12,313 nucleotides of DNA from an uncultured Eubacteriales bacterium (lineage in GTDB: Bacteria; Bacillota_A; Clostridia; Oscillospirales; Oscillospiraceae), in contig CATIYU010000159.1 in the NCBI GenBank assembly GCA_949739085.1, positions 1 to 12,313 on the forward strand, in the 5' to 3' direction. Positions 1 to 7,251 of this stretch are shown here, piece by piece; within the stretch, counting starts at the first letter, position 1, and each line of letters starts with the position of its first letter. Under the pieces are notes generated by a model, which did not search any database, was not told the origin of the DNA, and saw only the letters and a program-made list of their open reading frames with translations. A program made the position numbers and the translations under genes.

Positions 1-1
1 C

Positions 2-1294
2 CCGGACGTGCTGGACACCTGGTTTTCTTCCGCGCTCTGGCCCTTTTCTACGCTGGGCTGGCCCGACAAGACCCCGGAGCTGGACTACTTCTATCCCACC
101 AGCGTTTTAGTCACTGGCTACGACATCATTTTCTTCTGGGTGGCCCGGATGATCTTCTCCGGCTGCGAGCAGATGAAGAAGTTCCCCTTCGAGAAGGTCC
201 TCATCCACGGCCTGGTCCGGGACGGCAAGGGCCGGAAGATGTCAAAGAGCCTGGGCAACGGCATCGACCCCCTGGAGATCGCGGACAAGTACGGCGCGGA
301 TGCGCTCCGCTTCAATCTTATCACTGGCAACAGCCCTGGCAACGATATGCGCTTCTATGTGGAGAAGTGCGAGGCCATGCGCAACTTCGCCAACAAGATC
401 TGGAACGCCAGCCGGTTCGTGCTTATGAACCTGACCATTGACGAAGTGAAGCTTCCGGAGAAGCTGGAGCTGGAAGACAAGTGGGTCCTCTCCAAGCTGA
501 ATACCCTGGTTAGGGAGGCCACCGAAAACCTGGAGGCATATGAGCTGGGCGTGGCATCCGCCAAGGTCTACGACTTTATTTGGGACACGTACTGCGACTG
601 GTATATTGAGCTGACCAAGAGCCGTATGCAGGGGGAGGACGCGGAGAACGCGCAGAACGTGCTCTGCTACGTACTCATCCAGCTGCTGAAGCTGCTGCAC
701 CCCTTCATGCCCTTCATTACCGAGGAGATCTATCAGGCCCTGCCTCACGTAGCGGGGGAGGAGAGTCCCTTCCTGATGCGCACGAACTGGCCGGAGTATA
801 GCGAGGCACTGGTGTTCACCGGTGAGGAGGCGGCCATGGAGAGCATCATGGACGTCATCCGGGCTATCCGGGCCCGCCGGGCGGAGATGAACGTGGCCCC
901 CGGCCGGAAGGTGCAGCTCACCATCGCCACGGCCCAGAGAGACACCTTTACCGCCGGAGCGCCCTTCTTCCAGCGCTTGGCCTCAGCCAGCGAGGTCCAC
1001 ATTGTGGACGCCGCCCCGGCCTCCCAGGGCATGGTAGAGGTAGTCACTCACGCCGCACGGGTGTTCATGCCCCTGGCGGAGCTGGTGGACGTCCAGCAGG
1101 AGCTGGAGCGCATTGCCAAGGAAAAGGCCAAGGCAGAGGGCCATCTCAAAGGCATTGAGGCGAAGCTGAATAACGAGGCGTTTACCTCCAAGGCGCCAGC
1201 CCACATCGTCCAGAACCAGCGGGATCAGGCTGAAAAGCTGCGGGCCCTCATCGCCCAGCTGGAGCAATCGGCGGCGGCCATGCGGGGGGCCTAA
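2..1294 (+). CDS. valS: Valine--tRNA ligase, C-terminal half (5' end outside window)
   Basis: This enzyme attaches valine to tRNA(Val) in the cytoplasm. The reading frame is open from base 2, and the visible sequence begins inside the catalytic domain with the class I family block DVLDTWFSSALWPFSTLGWP. The KMSKS ATP-binding loop is intact at bases 236-250 (context GRKMSKSLGN). It is followed by the helical anticodon-binding domain (starting near DKWVLSKLNTL) and a C-terminal lysine/glutamate-rich coiled coil (from about QQELERIAKEKAKAEG), the tRNA-binding arm typical of bacterial ValRS. About 430 residues are visible, roughly half of a usual ValRS of about 880; the HIGH motif and editing domain must lie upstream. 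The frame ends at a TAA. Nothing looks damaged. Bacterial valS is often under T-box control, but that region is not in the window. Recognition is very secure. Confidence 0.98.
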   Translation, partial: PDVLDTWFSSALWPFSTLGWPDKTPELDYFYPTSVLVTGYDIIFFWVARMIFSGCEQMKKFPFEKVLIHGLVRDGKGRKMSKSLGNGIDPLEIADKYGADALRFNLITGNSPGNDMRFYVEKCEAMRNFANKIWNASRFVLMNLTIDEVKLPEKLELEDKWVLSKLNTLVREATENLEAYELGVASAKVYDFIWDTYCDWYIELTKSRMQGEDAENAQNVLCYVLIQLLKLLHPFMPFITEEIYQALPHVAGEESPFLMRTNWPEYSEALVFTGEEAAMESIMDVIRAIRARRAEMNVAPGRKVQLTIATAQRDTFTAGAPFFQRLASASEVHIVDAAPASQGMVEVVTHAARVFMPLAELVDVQQELERIAKEKAKAEGHLKGIEAKLNNEAFTSKAPAHIVQNQRDQAEKLRALIAQLEQSAAAMRGA

Positions 1295-1318
1295 CCGCCC
1301 CTGGCTGGCAGACGCAAC

Positions 1319-1356
1319 GGACCGCCGTATGATGCAAAAACATCATGCGGCGGTCC
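1319..1356. terminator. Stem-loop between convergent valS and VTC-like gene
   Basis: A 16-bp stem (1319-1334 with 1341-1356, one G-T wobble) closes a six-base loop, caaaaa. It sits 24 bases after the valS stop and 33 bases before the stop of the convergent gene. The position fits a bidirectional transcription terminator, but neither side carries a good T-run, so termination efficiency is uncertain. Confidence 0.5.
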
Positions 1357-1389
1357 TCTATGGCGGTTATTTACAGGGCTGTTTCCCGG

Positions 1390-2025
1390 TTACGCGTTTA
1401 CCAGGGGCTTGCGCCTGGGGGCGGTCTCCACCAGGAGGGCCAGCACGTAGTCGGGAATGGTGTGGCTGTAGCTGACCTCCATGCGGAGCTGCCCCTCCTG
1501 CCCGGCGGTGTCCCGGGCCAGCAGTTCTGGGTCCAAAAAGTCCATATGTTGGAGGGTGGAGCGCACGCCGGTGTCCAGAGCCACCCAAAGGTCCAGACCG
1601 TCCAGCGCATAGAACTCCCGCTGGTAGGTCAAGAGCACTTGGGGCAGGAGCATCTGTTCGGTCAGACTGTTGTGGAATTCCCTTAGCAGGGGGTTGCGGC
1701 GGTCCAGAAGCCAGCCAGTTTCCCCGGCCAGCAGGGCACGGCACTCGGCCTCGGCCACCATGGCGGTGGTGCGGGTATCATCCAGCCGCTTTTCCAGCAG
1801 CAGATATGTGGGGTCGTCATCATAGTAGTGAAGGGCGAAGACGGGCTGGCCCTGTCCGTCCCGGGACACGAGCGCCGGACGGTAGCTGTTAAAGAGAAGC
1901 GTGTGAACGCTGGCGGAACCGGTGGCGTCCGGCGCGGCGGCGATAAGCCGGGAGCGCAGGGCGGTGTAATCGGTCTGGGTGATGAGGTACTCCATGTGGT
2001 GCTCATAAGACTGTGTGGATAACAT
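1390..2025 (-). CDS. Small VTC-domain-like protein (polyphosphate polymerase fold), degenerate
   Basis: A 211-residue protein that matches, by eye, the bacterial VTC (polyphosphate polymerase domain) family along its whole length. It has an N-terminal YLITQTDYTALRSRL helix, HTLLFN (residues 41-46) where the family has RSLYFD, LLLEKR (75-80) where it has a strand with Glu and basic residues, TYQRE (133-137) for EYER, and MEVSYS (182-187) for LEVKYD. Family members bind nucleotide and polyphosphate in a tunnel lined by Arg and Lys. Here many of those positions are neutral: the RxR strand reads FALHY, and the EVK lysine is a serine. The protein may therefore not polymerise phosphate. Two in-frame ATGs exist, at 2031 and 2025. 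The upstream AAAGGAGG touches the first and lies 6 bases from the second, so 2025 is chosen. It is soluble, with no signal peptide. No convincing promoter was found in the spacer towards the MCP gene. Confidence 0.72.
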   Translation of the reverse strand: MLSTQSYEHHMEYLITQTDYTALRSRLIAAAPDATGSASVHTLLFNSYRPALVSRDGQGQPVFALHYYDDDPTYLLLEKRLDDTRTTAMVAEAECRALLAGETGWLLDRRNPLLREFHNSLTEQMLLPQVLLTYQREFYALDGLDLWVALDTGVRSTLQHMDFLDPELLARDTAGQEGQLRMEVSYSHTIPDYVLALLVETAPRRKPLVNA

Positions 2026-2162
2026 GACCATCCTCCTTTTGTCTCTACCAAAATAACCAAAGAAAAAGAACTGGGTATGGATGGAATTTGAACAAAGTGT
2101 TAAAATCCGTTAAGGTTTTATTCTGCGGCCCTCCAGGGGCCAGTGCAAGCGGCAAAACCCTC

Positions 2163-2191
2163 TCGACATGGCGGCTGCCGTGTGTTATAAT
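2163..2191 (+). promoter_or_regulatory. Sigma-70-type promoter for the MCP gene
   Basis: The -35 TCGACA (2163-2168), a 17-base spacer and a perfect -10 TATAAT (2186-2191) are present, with an extended -10 TG at 2183-2184. Transcription would start near 2198, about 30 bases before the ATG. An SD, GGAGGAGAG, lies at 2217-2225. The rest of the 203-base spacer (2026-2228) holds only a short hairpin-forming GC patch near 2127-2141 and no clear promoter for the divergent VTC-like gene. Confidence 0.75.
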
Positions 2192-2228
2192 AAGACAGTT
2201 CTAAACCTTTTTCTGCGGAGGAGAGTTT

Positions 2229-4256
2229 ATGAAATTCCTTGCCAACCAAAAGCTTGCCACCCGTATTGGCGTGATTACCACAGCCATCACCCTGGCCGGT
2301 ATGCTGCTGCTGTGGCTGATTGTATCCACCAATACCGCATCTATGGTCCAAAATGACATTACCAACCAGATGACCGACGCTGTGGAGTCCAGAGCCGCCA
2401 TCATCAACGAGTATGTGTCCTCTGCGGAGGAGTATGTGGCCGCTTTCGCCCTGGCGGACGAGGTCCGGGGCCTTCTGCGGGACCCGGGAAATCCGGAACT
2501 GCTGAGGCGGGCCCAGGAATATACAGAGGACTTTGCCGCCGTAAAGGGTGTGTTTGAGGGGCTGTACATCGCCACCCCGGACACCTATGTCCTGACCCAT
2601 ACCTCCCAGGGGGCCATCGGCATCACCACCCGGGAGGGGGATTCTCTGAAAAGCTTTCAGGACACCATCCTGTCCCAGCAGGCACTGACAAATTTGGGCA
2701 TTATGCGCTCCCCCGGAACTGGCAGCATGATTCTCTCCATGTACTGTCCCATTTTTGAGGGATCCCGGTGCATTGGCTACGTGGGGGCCGGCGTCTTTGC
2801 CAGCCATCTGGTAGACTCCCTCCTGCATCTGGATATGAAGGGGCTGCCCAGTAGTGAGTATGTATTTTTGAACGTAGACACCGGGGTATATTTGTACCAC
2901 GAGGACGATACTCTGCTGAACACGGAGACCACCGACCAGGGCTACCAGGAGATTATCCGGCGTATCCGGGCCGATGGGGACGTGCAGGCCAATACATATT
3001 CCTATCGGGATGAAAACGGAACCAAACAGCTGGTAGTGTACAAATATCTGCTGGATCGCGGCTGGGTCTTTATGGTCCGGGACAGCGCCGGCGAGGTCTA
3101 TGGCGCTGTGACGGAGGTGCGCTTGATTGTGGGCGTGCTGTGCGCGGTAGTGGCCGCAGCCGTAATTCTCATTACCCTGCTCATTCTGCGGCGGGAGGGC
3201 CGGGAGCTCATGGCTGTGGAGCGGGCCATCGGCCACCTGGGGGACTTGAACCTCTCAGCAGACCAGGAGCTAGAGGGCTTTTATGACAGAGCCGACGAGA
3301 TCGGTCTGATTGCCCTTACCACCCACCGGGTCTGCGGCTGTCTGCGGAAGACCATTGACGATGTGGGGCGGATTTTGGGTGAAATGGCGGAGGGAAATCT
3401 GGCTGTGGATGTGCGCAAGAACGAGGCGTACTACATTGGTGATTTCAAGGCGCTGTCCGAGAGCCTCCAATCGATCCACGCCAATCTGGTGAAGGTTATC
3501 CGGGACATCTCCCAGGTGGCCAGCCAGGTGGATACCAGCGCGGACCGGGTGTCCGCCGGCGCACAGGCGCTGAACCAGGGGACCATGGAGCAGGCGGTTT
3601 CTATCGACGGACTGGTGTCCAACGTTACCTCCATCACCGCACAGATTCAAACCAGCGCCGTGCGCTGCGGCAGCGCCAGCGAGCTGGTGGGCCGGGCCAC
3701 CGGTTACGCGGCCGAGGCCGACACAAAAATGGAGCAGCTTATTACCGCCACCCAAAATATCGACCGCTCCTCCGCCCAGATCGCTACCATTACCAAGACC
3801 ATTGAAGATATCGCTTTCCAGACCAACATCCTAGCGCTGAACGCCTCTGTAGAGGCTGTCCGGGCTGGCACGGCAGGGAAGGGCTTCTCCGTTGTGGCGG
3901 ACGAGGTCCGAAACCTTGCAGCCAAGTCCGCCGAGGCGGCTCAGAACACCAATAGTCTTATCAACCGGTCTATTCAAGATGTGAAGACGGGCACCGAGTC
4001 CACCAGTCTCGCCGTCTCCTCCATGAAGGATGTGGACGGCTGCATCCAGGCGATTAAGTCGCTGATGGACGAAATTGCTACCGCCAGTGTCCAACAGTCG
4101 GAGATGATCGCTTTTGTGGAAACGGGCATTAAGGAGATTTCCGCAGTTGTGCAGGCCAACGCGGCGGCGGCGGAGAAGAGCGCGGCGGTCTCCAAGGAGC
4201 TCTCCAACCAGGCACGGACTCTTAACAGCCTTATCAGCCGCTTTCATATTGCCTAG
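2229..4256 (+). CDS. Methyl-accepting chemotaxis protein, Cache-type sensor
   Basis: A 675-residue transmembrane chemoreceptor that would pass ligand signals to CheA/CheW. A short basic N-terminus is followed by TM helix 1 (about 13-35), an extracellular region of about 260 residues resembling a double Cache domain (for example [25 protein letters not shown]), TM helix 2 (about 299-320), a HAMP-like linker that appears duplicated (about 321-430), and a long helical signalling domain. The conserved hairpin tip is residues 528-564, [11 protein letters not shown] onward to [10 protein letters not shown], which is diagnostic. One oddity is EAVRAG at 542-547 where the family almost always has EAARAG. 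No CheR-tethering pentapeptide is at the C-terminus, which ends ISRFHIA. No che or flagellar genes are nearby, so it is an orphan receptor; the ligand cannot be read from the sequence. It is monocistronic, with its own promoter and terminator. Confidence 0.96.
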   Translation: MKFLANQKLATRIGVITTAITLAGMLLLWLIVSTNTASMVQNDITNQMTDAVESRAAIINEYVSSAEEYVAAFALADEVRGLLRDPGNPELLRRAQEYTEDFAAVKGVFEGLYIATPDTYVLTHTSQGAIGITTREGDSLKSFQDTILSQQALTNLGIMRSPGTGSMILSMYCPIFEGSRCIGYVGAGVFASHLVDSLLHLDMKGLPSSEYVFLNVDTGVYLYHEDDTLLNTETTDQGYQEIIRRIRADGDVQANTYSYRDENGTKQLVVYKYLLDRGWVFMVRDSAGEVYGAVTEVRLIVGVLCAVVAAAVILITLLILRREGRELMAVERAIGHLGDLNLSADQELEGFYDRADEIGLIALTTHRVCGCLRKTIDDVGRILGEMAEGNLAVDVRKNEAYYIGDFKALSESLQSIHANLVKVIRDISQVASQVDTSADRVSAGAQALNQGTMEQAVSIDGLVSNVTSITAQIQTSAVRCGSASELVGRATGYAAEADTKMEQLITATQNIDRSSAQIATITKTIEDIAFQTNILALNASVEAVRAGTAGKGFSVVADEVRNLAAKSAEAAQNTNSLINRSIQDVKTGTESTSLAVSSMKDVDGCIQAIKSLMDEIATASVQQSEMIAFVETGIKEISAVVQANAAAAEKSAAVSKELSNQARTLNSLISRFHIA

Positions 4257-4284
4257 ATCTGTAGGCTGGGAGGCTTGACAGATT

Positions 4285-4322
4285 GAACAAGGGCCGCAGG
4301 CGTATGCCTGCGGCCTTTGTTC
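4285..4322. terminator. Bidirectional intrinsic terminator between MCP gene and purA
   Basis: A 17-bp stem (4285-4301 with 4306-4322, one G-T wobble) with a GTAT tetraloop lies 28 bases after the MCP stop. The GC core is flanked by GAACAA/TTTGTTC, so each outgoing strand ends in a T-rich arm. The right arm ends on the base next to the purA stop codon (4323-4325), so one hairpin can serve both convergent genes. Confidence 0.85.
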
Positions 4323-5594
4323 TTAGAACATCTCAATATAGGCGTCCCGTTCCGCGCCCACGGAGACGTATTTTATTGGACAGCCCACCGCTTTCTCTAA
4401 ATAGGCGATATAGTCCAGTGCGGCCTGGGGCAGGTCCTCCCGCCTGCGGCAGACGGACACATCTCCAAAGCCTTCCAGATACTCGTACACCGGCTTGGCC
4501 CGGTCCAGCCGCAGGCCGGAGGGGAACTCGGTGGTCCGTTGGCCGTCAATCTCGTAGGCCACGCAGACAGGCACTTTGTCCAGATAGCCAAGCACGTCCA
4601 GCTTTGTCAGGGCAATCTCTGTGGCGCCCTGCATGGCCGCGCCGTACCGGCTGGCCACCACGTCAAAGCCGCCCACCCGGCGGGGACGTCCTGTGGCTGC
4701 GCCGTACTCACCGCCGGCCTCCCGCAGGCGGCCTGCCTCCCCGCCGAAGAACTCACAGGTAAAGGGCCCCTCGCCCACGCAGCTGGAGTAGGCCTTCATG
4801 ATGCCGATGGAGCGGTCCAGCTTCCTGCCGGGGATTCCCGCGCCCACCGGGGCGTAGGCGGCGATCGTGTTGGAACTGGAGGTGTAGGGGTAGATGCCGA
4901 AGTCGATATCCCGCAGCGCCCCCAGCTGGGCCTCGAAGAGGATGTCCCGGCCTTCGTCCGCGGCCTGGTTCAAAAATTGGGTGGTGTCACAGATATATTC
5001 CAACCAGGGCAGGCCGAACTCCTGCAGCCAGGAGAGAACCTCGCCGGGCTGGACGCCCTCATGGCCATAGCCCCGCTCCACGGTCAGGTTCTTCCAGGCC
5101 ACAATATCGCCCACCCGCTCCTCTATGCGCTCCAGGTCTAGCAGGTCCCCCATGCGCAGGGCCTTCTTCATATATTTGTCGGCGTAGACCGGCGCAATGC
5201 CCCGGCGGGTGGAGCCGAACTTCTTCCCAGCCAGCCGGTCCTCCTCCAAGCAGTCCAGAAGCTTGTGGTAGGGCATACAGATGGTGGCCCGGCTGCTGAT
5301 TTTCAGGTTCTCTGGCGTAACAGAGATGCCGCCGTCCCGGAGCCGCTGAACCTCGGCGCACAGGTGCTCCAGATCGATGACCATGCCCGGCCCCAGCACG
5401 TTGACTGTTCCGTCCCGGAGGATGCCGGAGGGCATCAGGTTCAGGATAAATTTGCCTTTGTCGTTGACCACAGTGTGGCCGGCGTTATTGCCGCCCTGAT
5501 AGCGCACAACAATATCATATTTCTCGCTGAGCAGGTCCACCATACGGCCCTTGCCCTCGTCGCCCCAGTTGACGCCCACGATTGCAGTTAGCAT
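4323..5594 (-). CDS. purA: Adenylosuccinate synthetase
   Basis: It catalyses the GTP-dependent joining of IMP and aspartate to adenylosuccinate, the first committed step from IMP to AMP, in the cytoplasm. The 423-residue protein has the normal family length. Diagnostic features are the N-terminal VNWGDEGKG loop with the catalytic aspartate (D12), the QGGNNAGHT block with the catalytic histidine (H40), the IMP-binding segment EYGAATGRPRR, TKLDVLGYLDKVPVCVAYE, and the C-terminal VSVGAERD. The usual GWFD after RPRR reads GGFD here, a small deviation. An in-frame ATG further upstream (5663) would add 23 residues absent from the family. The start at 5594 has a GGGGGA seven bases away and gives the family-standard MLTAIVGVNWGDEGKG. 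It is a single-gene unit with its own promoter; no purB or other pur gene is adjacent. Confidence 0.97.
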   Translation of the reverse strand: MLTAIVGVNWGDEGKGRMVDLLSEKYDIVVRYQGGNNAGHTVVNDKGKFILNLMPSGILRDGTVNVLGPGMVIDLEHLCAEVQRLRDGGISVTPENLKISSRATICMPYHKLLDCLEEDRLAGKKFGSTRRGIAPVYADKYMKKALRMGDLLDLERIEERVGDIVAWKNLTVERGYGHEGVQPGEVLSWLQEFGLPWLEYICDTTQFLNQAADEGRDILFEAQLGALRDIDFGIYPYTSSSNTIAAYAPVGAGIPGRKLDRSIGIMKAYSSCVGEGPFTCEFFGGEAGRLREAGGEYGAATGRPRRVGGFDVVASRYGAAMQGATEIALTKLDVLGYLDKVPVCVAYEIDGQRTTEFPSGLRLDRAKPVYEYLEGFGDVSVCRRREDLPQAALDYIAYLEKAVGCPIKYVSVGAERDAYIEMF

Positions 5595-5668
5595 GACTTT
5601 GTCCCCCACATATTTGGATTCTCGGCGCGTCTTCCCGCCTCTGGGCGGAAATGCGCATACCATTCATT

Positions 5669-5697
5669 AGGATAACACAAATTGTTGGTAAAAACAA
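5669..5697 (-). promoter_or_regulatory. Promoter for purA
   Basis: On the minus strand, -35 TTGTTT (5692-5697), a 17-base spacer and -10 TATCCT (5669-5674) with an extended TG just upstream. The predicted start near 5662 leaves a leader of about 68 bases before the purA ATG. No riboswitch-like structure was recognised in this leader. Confidence 0.65.
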
Positions 5698-5726
5698 CGA
5701 GAATTTCCATTCATTTTGTAAATATC

Positions 5727-5759
5727 CGCCGCAGGACAAAGAAATTCCGTCCTGCGGCG
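5727..5759. repeat. Perfect 11-bp inverted repeat between divergent purA and zinc-ribbon promoters
   Basis: CGCCGCAGGAC (5727-5737) and GTCCTGCGGCG (5749-5759) are exact reverse complements separated by 11 AT-rich bases. The element lies about 30 bases upstream of both the purA -35 and the zinc-ribbon -35. There is no T-run on either side, so it does not look like a terminator. It could be a regulator site shared by both promoters or a cruciform-forming element. Confidence 0.6.
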
Positions 5760-5790
5760 AACGGCTTCTCAGGAAATGTTGAAAAAGCAC

Positions 5791-5819
5791 TTGCGGGATA
5801 GAATAAAAAATTGTATAAT
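5791..5819 (+). promoter_or_regulatory. Promoter for the zinc-ribbon protein gene
   Basis: -35 TTGCGG (5791-5796), a 17-base spacer rich in A, and a perfect -10 TATAAT (5814-5819). Transcription would start near 5826, giving a leader of about 64 bases. Confidence 0.72.
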
Positions 5820-5844
5820 GGGACGAAGAGGACCAGGGACGGAG

Positions 5845-5861
5845 CGGTAAACGCCGGTAAA
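5845..5861 (+). repeat. Short tandem CGGTAAA repeat in the zinc-ribbon leader
   Basis: CGGTAAA occurs at 5845-5851 and again at 5855-5861, a 10-base period (one helical turn), just downstream of the predicted transcription start. It may be a small operator or chance; evidence is weak. Confidence 0.3.
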
Positions 5862-5889
5862 AATGGTTCGTCTTGAAAGGAGCTGTAGT

Positions 5890-6264
5890 ATGAGTTTTTT
5901 CGATGAGTTGCCCCAGAAGGCCAGAGGCATGGCTGACGTGGTGGGGGAGAAGGCCCGGGAGGCCGTGGATTCGGCCAAAATTTCGGCCGCGATCTTGACG
6001 GAAAAGCGGGAGCTTTCCAAAAATTACCACGCCATTGGCCAGTGGTACGTATGCGAGCACACCGGTGAGGTCCCCAGCGCCATCGCGGATGTGGTAGCCG
6101 CCGTGCGGGCGTCTCAGGAGAGGATCTCGGAGCTCCAGGCCCGCCGGGAGGCGGCGGAGGCGGCAGAGGCCGACTCTGAACCGGAGGGAGTGGTCTGCCC
6201 CGTGTGCGGGAAGATCAGCAATACCAAGTTCTGCCCCCACTGCGGTGCGCCCATGGGGGAGTAA
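5890..6264 (+). CDS. Small helical protein with C-terminal zinc ribbon
   Basis: A 124-residue cytoplasmic protein of unknown function. Residues 1-95 are predicted almost wholly helical and charged, with a run of Ala, Glu and Arg (about 76-95) that could form a coiled coil. An acidic linker leads to a zinc ribbon with four cysteines, C103-x2-C106-x8-C115-x2-C118 (CPVCGKIS...FCPHCG). This layout (helical stalk, then a minimal zinc ribbon) is common in Clostridia in proteins annotated only as zinc-ribbon domain-containing. The start at 5890 is supported by AAAGGAG seven bases upstream; an in-frame ATG at 5863 lacks an SD. It ends with TAA directly followed by TAG. It is monocistronic, with its own promoter and terminator, divergent from purA. 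No signal peptide or membrane segment is visible. Confidence 0.85.
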   Translation: MSFFDELPQKARGMADVVGEKAREAVDSAKISAAILTEKRELSKNYHAIGQWYVCEHTGEVPSAIADVVAAVRASQERISELQARREAAEAAEADSEPEGVVCPVCGKISNTKFCPHCGAPMGE

Positions 6265-6270
6265 TAGGCG

Positions 6271-6304
6271 GGGGAGCCGGGGACTGTCCGGCTCTCCTTT
6301 TCTT
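6271..6304 (+). terminator. Intrinsic terminator after the zinc-ribbon gene
   Basis: A 10-bp GC-rich stem (6271-6280 with 6288-6297, one wobble) with a seven-base loop is followed by TTTTCTT. It starts 6 bases after the stop codon. Confidence 0.88.
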
Positions 6305-6364
6305 ATGCACTCATGCTGTTAGCATCCGGTTCCGCCGCCGGAGACATGCTCTGTATTGGCATGT
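6305..6364. promoter_or_regulatory. Cluster of ATGC/GCAT boxes upstream of the araC-type gene (possible operator)
   Basis: Two inverted repeats lie in the spacer before the regulator gene: ATGCT-3-AGCAT (6313-6325) and ACATGC-9-GCATGT (6344-6349 / 6359-6364), plus another ATGC at 6305-6308. They could be an autoregulatory site. No strong -35/-10 pair was found in the same 107-base spacer, so the promoter cannot be placed. Confidence 0.3.
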
Positions 6365-6411
6365 AAATAGTTCTTTTAGCCCTTCAGAAAAAGGGCGGGG
6401 GGAGGCGAAAA

Positions 6412-7251
6412 ATGCTGGATAGGAGCGAGGTGGGCAAGCGAGGCTACCTCAACGAAGACTACCGGCTGTTCCACCTGCGGGACAGCCGGGCGCTGAAGCT
6501 GGACTACCACTACCACGAATTTGACAAGCTGGTGCTCCAGTTGGGCGGCCGGGTGGCCTACCACATTGAGGGGAAGAGCTACAGCCTCCAACCTATGGAC
6601 ATCCTGCTGGTCAGCCGGAACCTGATTCACCTGCCAGAAATCGACCTTGGGCAGACCTACGAGCGGATGGTGCTGTGGATGAACCGGGAGTTTTTGTCCC
6701 GGTTTGGCGGCGGGGAGACGGATTTGGCGGCCTGCTTTACCCTCACTGCCCAGCGGGGGATTCACCTCTTCCGTCCCCGGGGCGAGGACCGGGAGCGTTA
6801 CCGGAGCCTGATGGAACAGATCGAGACCGCCGCCGCCGGAGACGGCTTTGGAGCCGGGCTGCTGGCGGACACCTATGTGCTCCAGCTGATGATCGCCCTG
6901 AACCGGGACATTCTGGCGGCCCCCGCCGGGGCGGAGGTCTACCGTTTTGACCCCAAAATGGAGGAGGTCACCCACTTCATCCGGGACAACCTGGAGGGGG
7001 AGCTCTCTATCGAGCGGCTGGCCAGAACCTTCTATCTGAGCCGGTACTATCTCATGCACCGCTTCAAGGAGGTTTACGGCTGCACAGTCCACCAGTACAT
7101 CCGGCAGAAACGGCTCCAGCGGGCGGCGGAGGACATCCGCAGGGGAGTGCCGGTGCTGAAGGCGGCGGAGGAGGCCGGGTTCGGGGACTACTCCGTGTTC
7201 CTGCGGGCCTTCCGGGCGGCCTATGGCCGCAGTCCCAGAGAGTGGAAATAG
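6412..7251 (+). CDS. AraC-family transcriptional regulator, cupin sensor
   Basis: A 279-residue DNA-binding regulator. The N-terminal cupin-like sensing domain (about 28-110) carries the YHYHEFDKL motif with H33 and H35, and IEGKSYSLQPMDILLVSRNLIH. The C-terminal AraC/XylS domain (about 178-279) has two helix-turn-helix units, roughly 198-222 (LSIERLARTFYLSRYYLMHRF) and 247-271 (AAEEAGFGDYSVFLRAFRAAYG), and closes with the family signature GRSPREW. The start is supported by GGGGGGAGG six bases upstream. Its last 31 bases overlap, on the opposite strand, the 3' end of the DUF2161 gene, and no terminator separates them. The convergent redox operon is the nearest candidate target, but such regulators often act on divergent or distant genes, so this is only inference. 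The inducer is unknown. Confidence 0.93.
   Translation: MLDRSEVGKRGYLNEDYRLFHLRDSRALKLDYHYHEFDKLVLQLGGRVAYHIEGKSYSLQPMDILLVSRNLIHLPEIDLGQTYERMVLWMNREFLSRFGGGETDLAACFTLTAQRGIHLFRPRGEDRERYRSLMEQIETAAAGDGFGAGLLADTYVLQLMIALNRDILAAPAGAEVYRFDPKMEEVTHFIRDNLEGELSIERLARTFYLSRYYLMHRFKEVYGCTVHQYIRQKRLQRAAEDIRRGVPVLKAAEEAGFGDYSVFLRAFRAAYGRSPREWK

Noticed and set aside
1345..1686. 113-codon plus-strand frame opposite the VTC-like gene
   Set aside because: It has no SD, begins inside the valS stem-loop and shows no recognisable domain; the minus-strand gene has an SD and family blocks.
2118..3236. 372-codon open frame on the minus strand opposite the chemoreceptor gene
   Set aside because: Low-complexity, His/Gly/Gln-rich translation with no domain; it is a compositional shadow of the clear MCP gene.
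5515..6240. 241-codon minus-strand frame spanning the purA start, the intergenic promoters and the zinc-ribbon gene
   Set aside because: It crosses two good promoters and lies antisense to a gene with a clear zinc ribbon; no family similarity.
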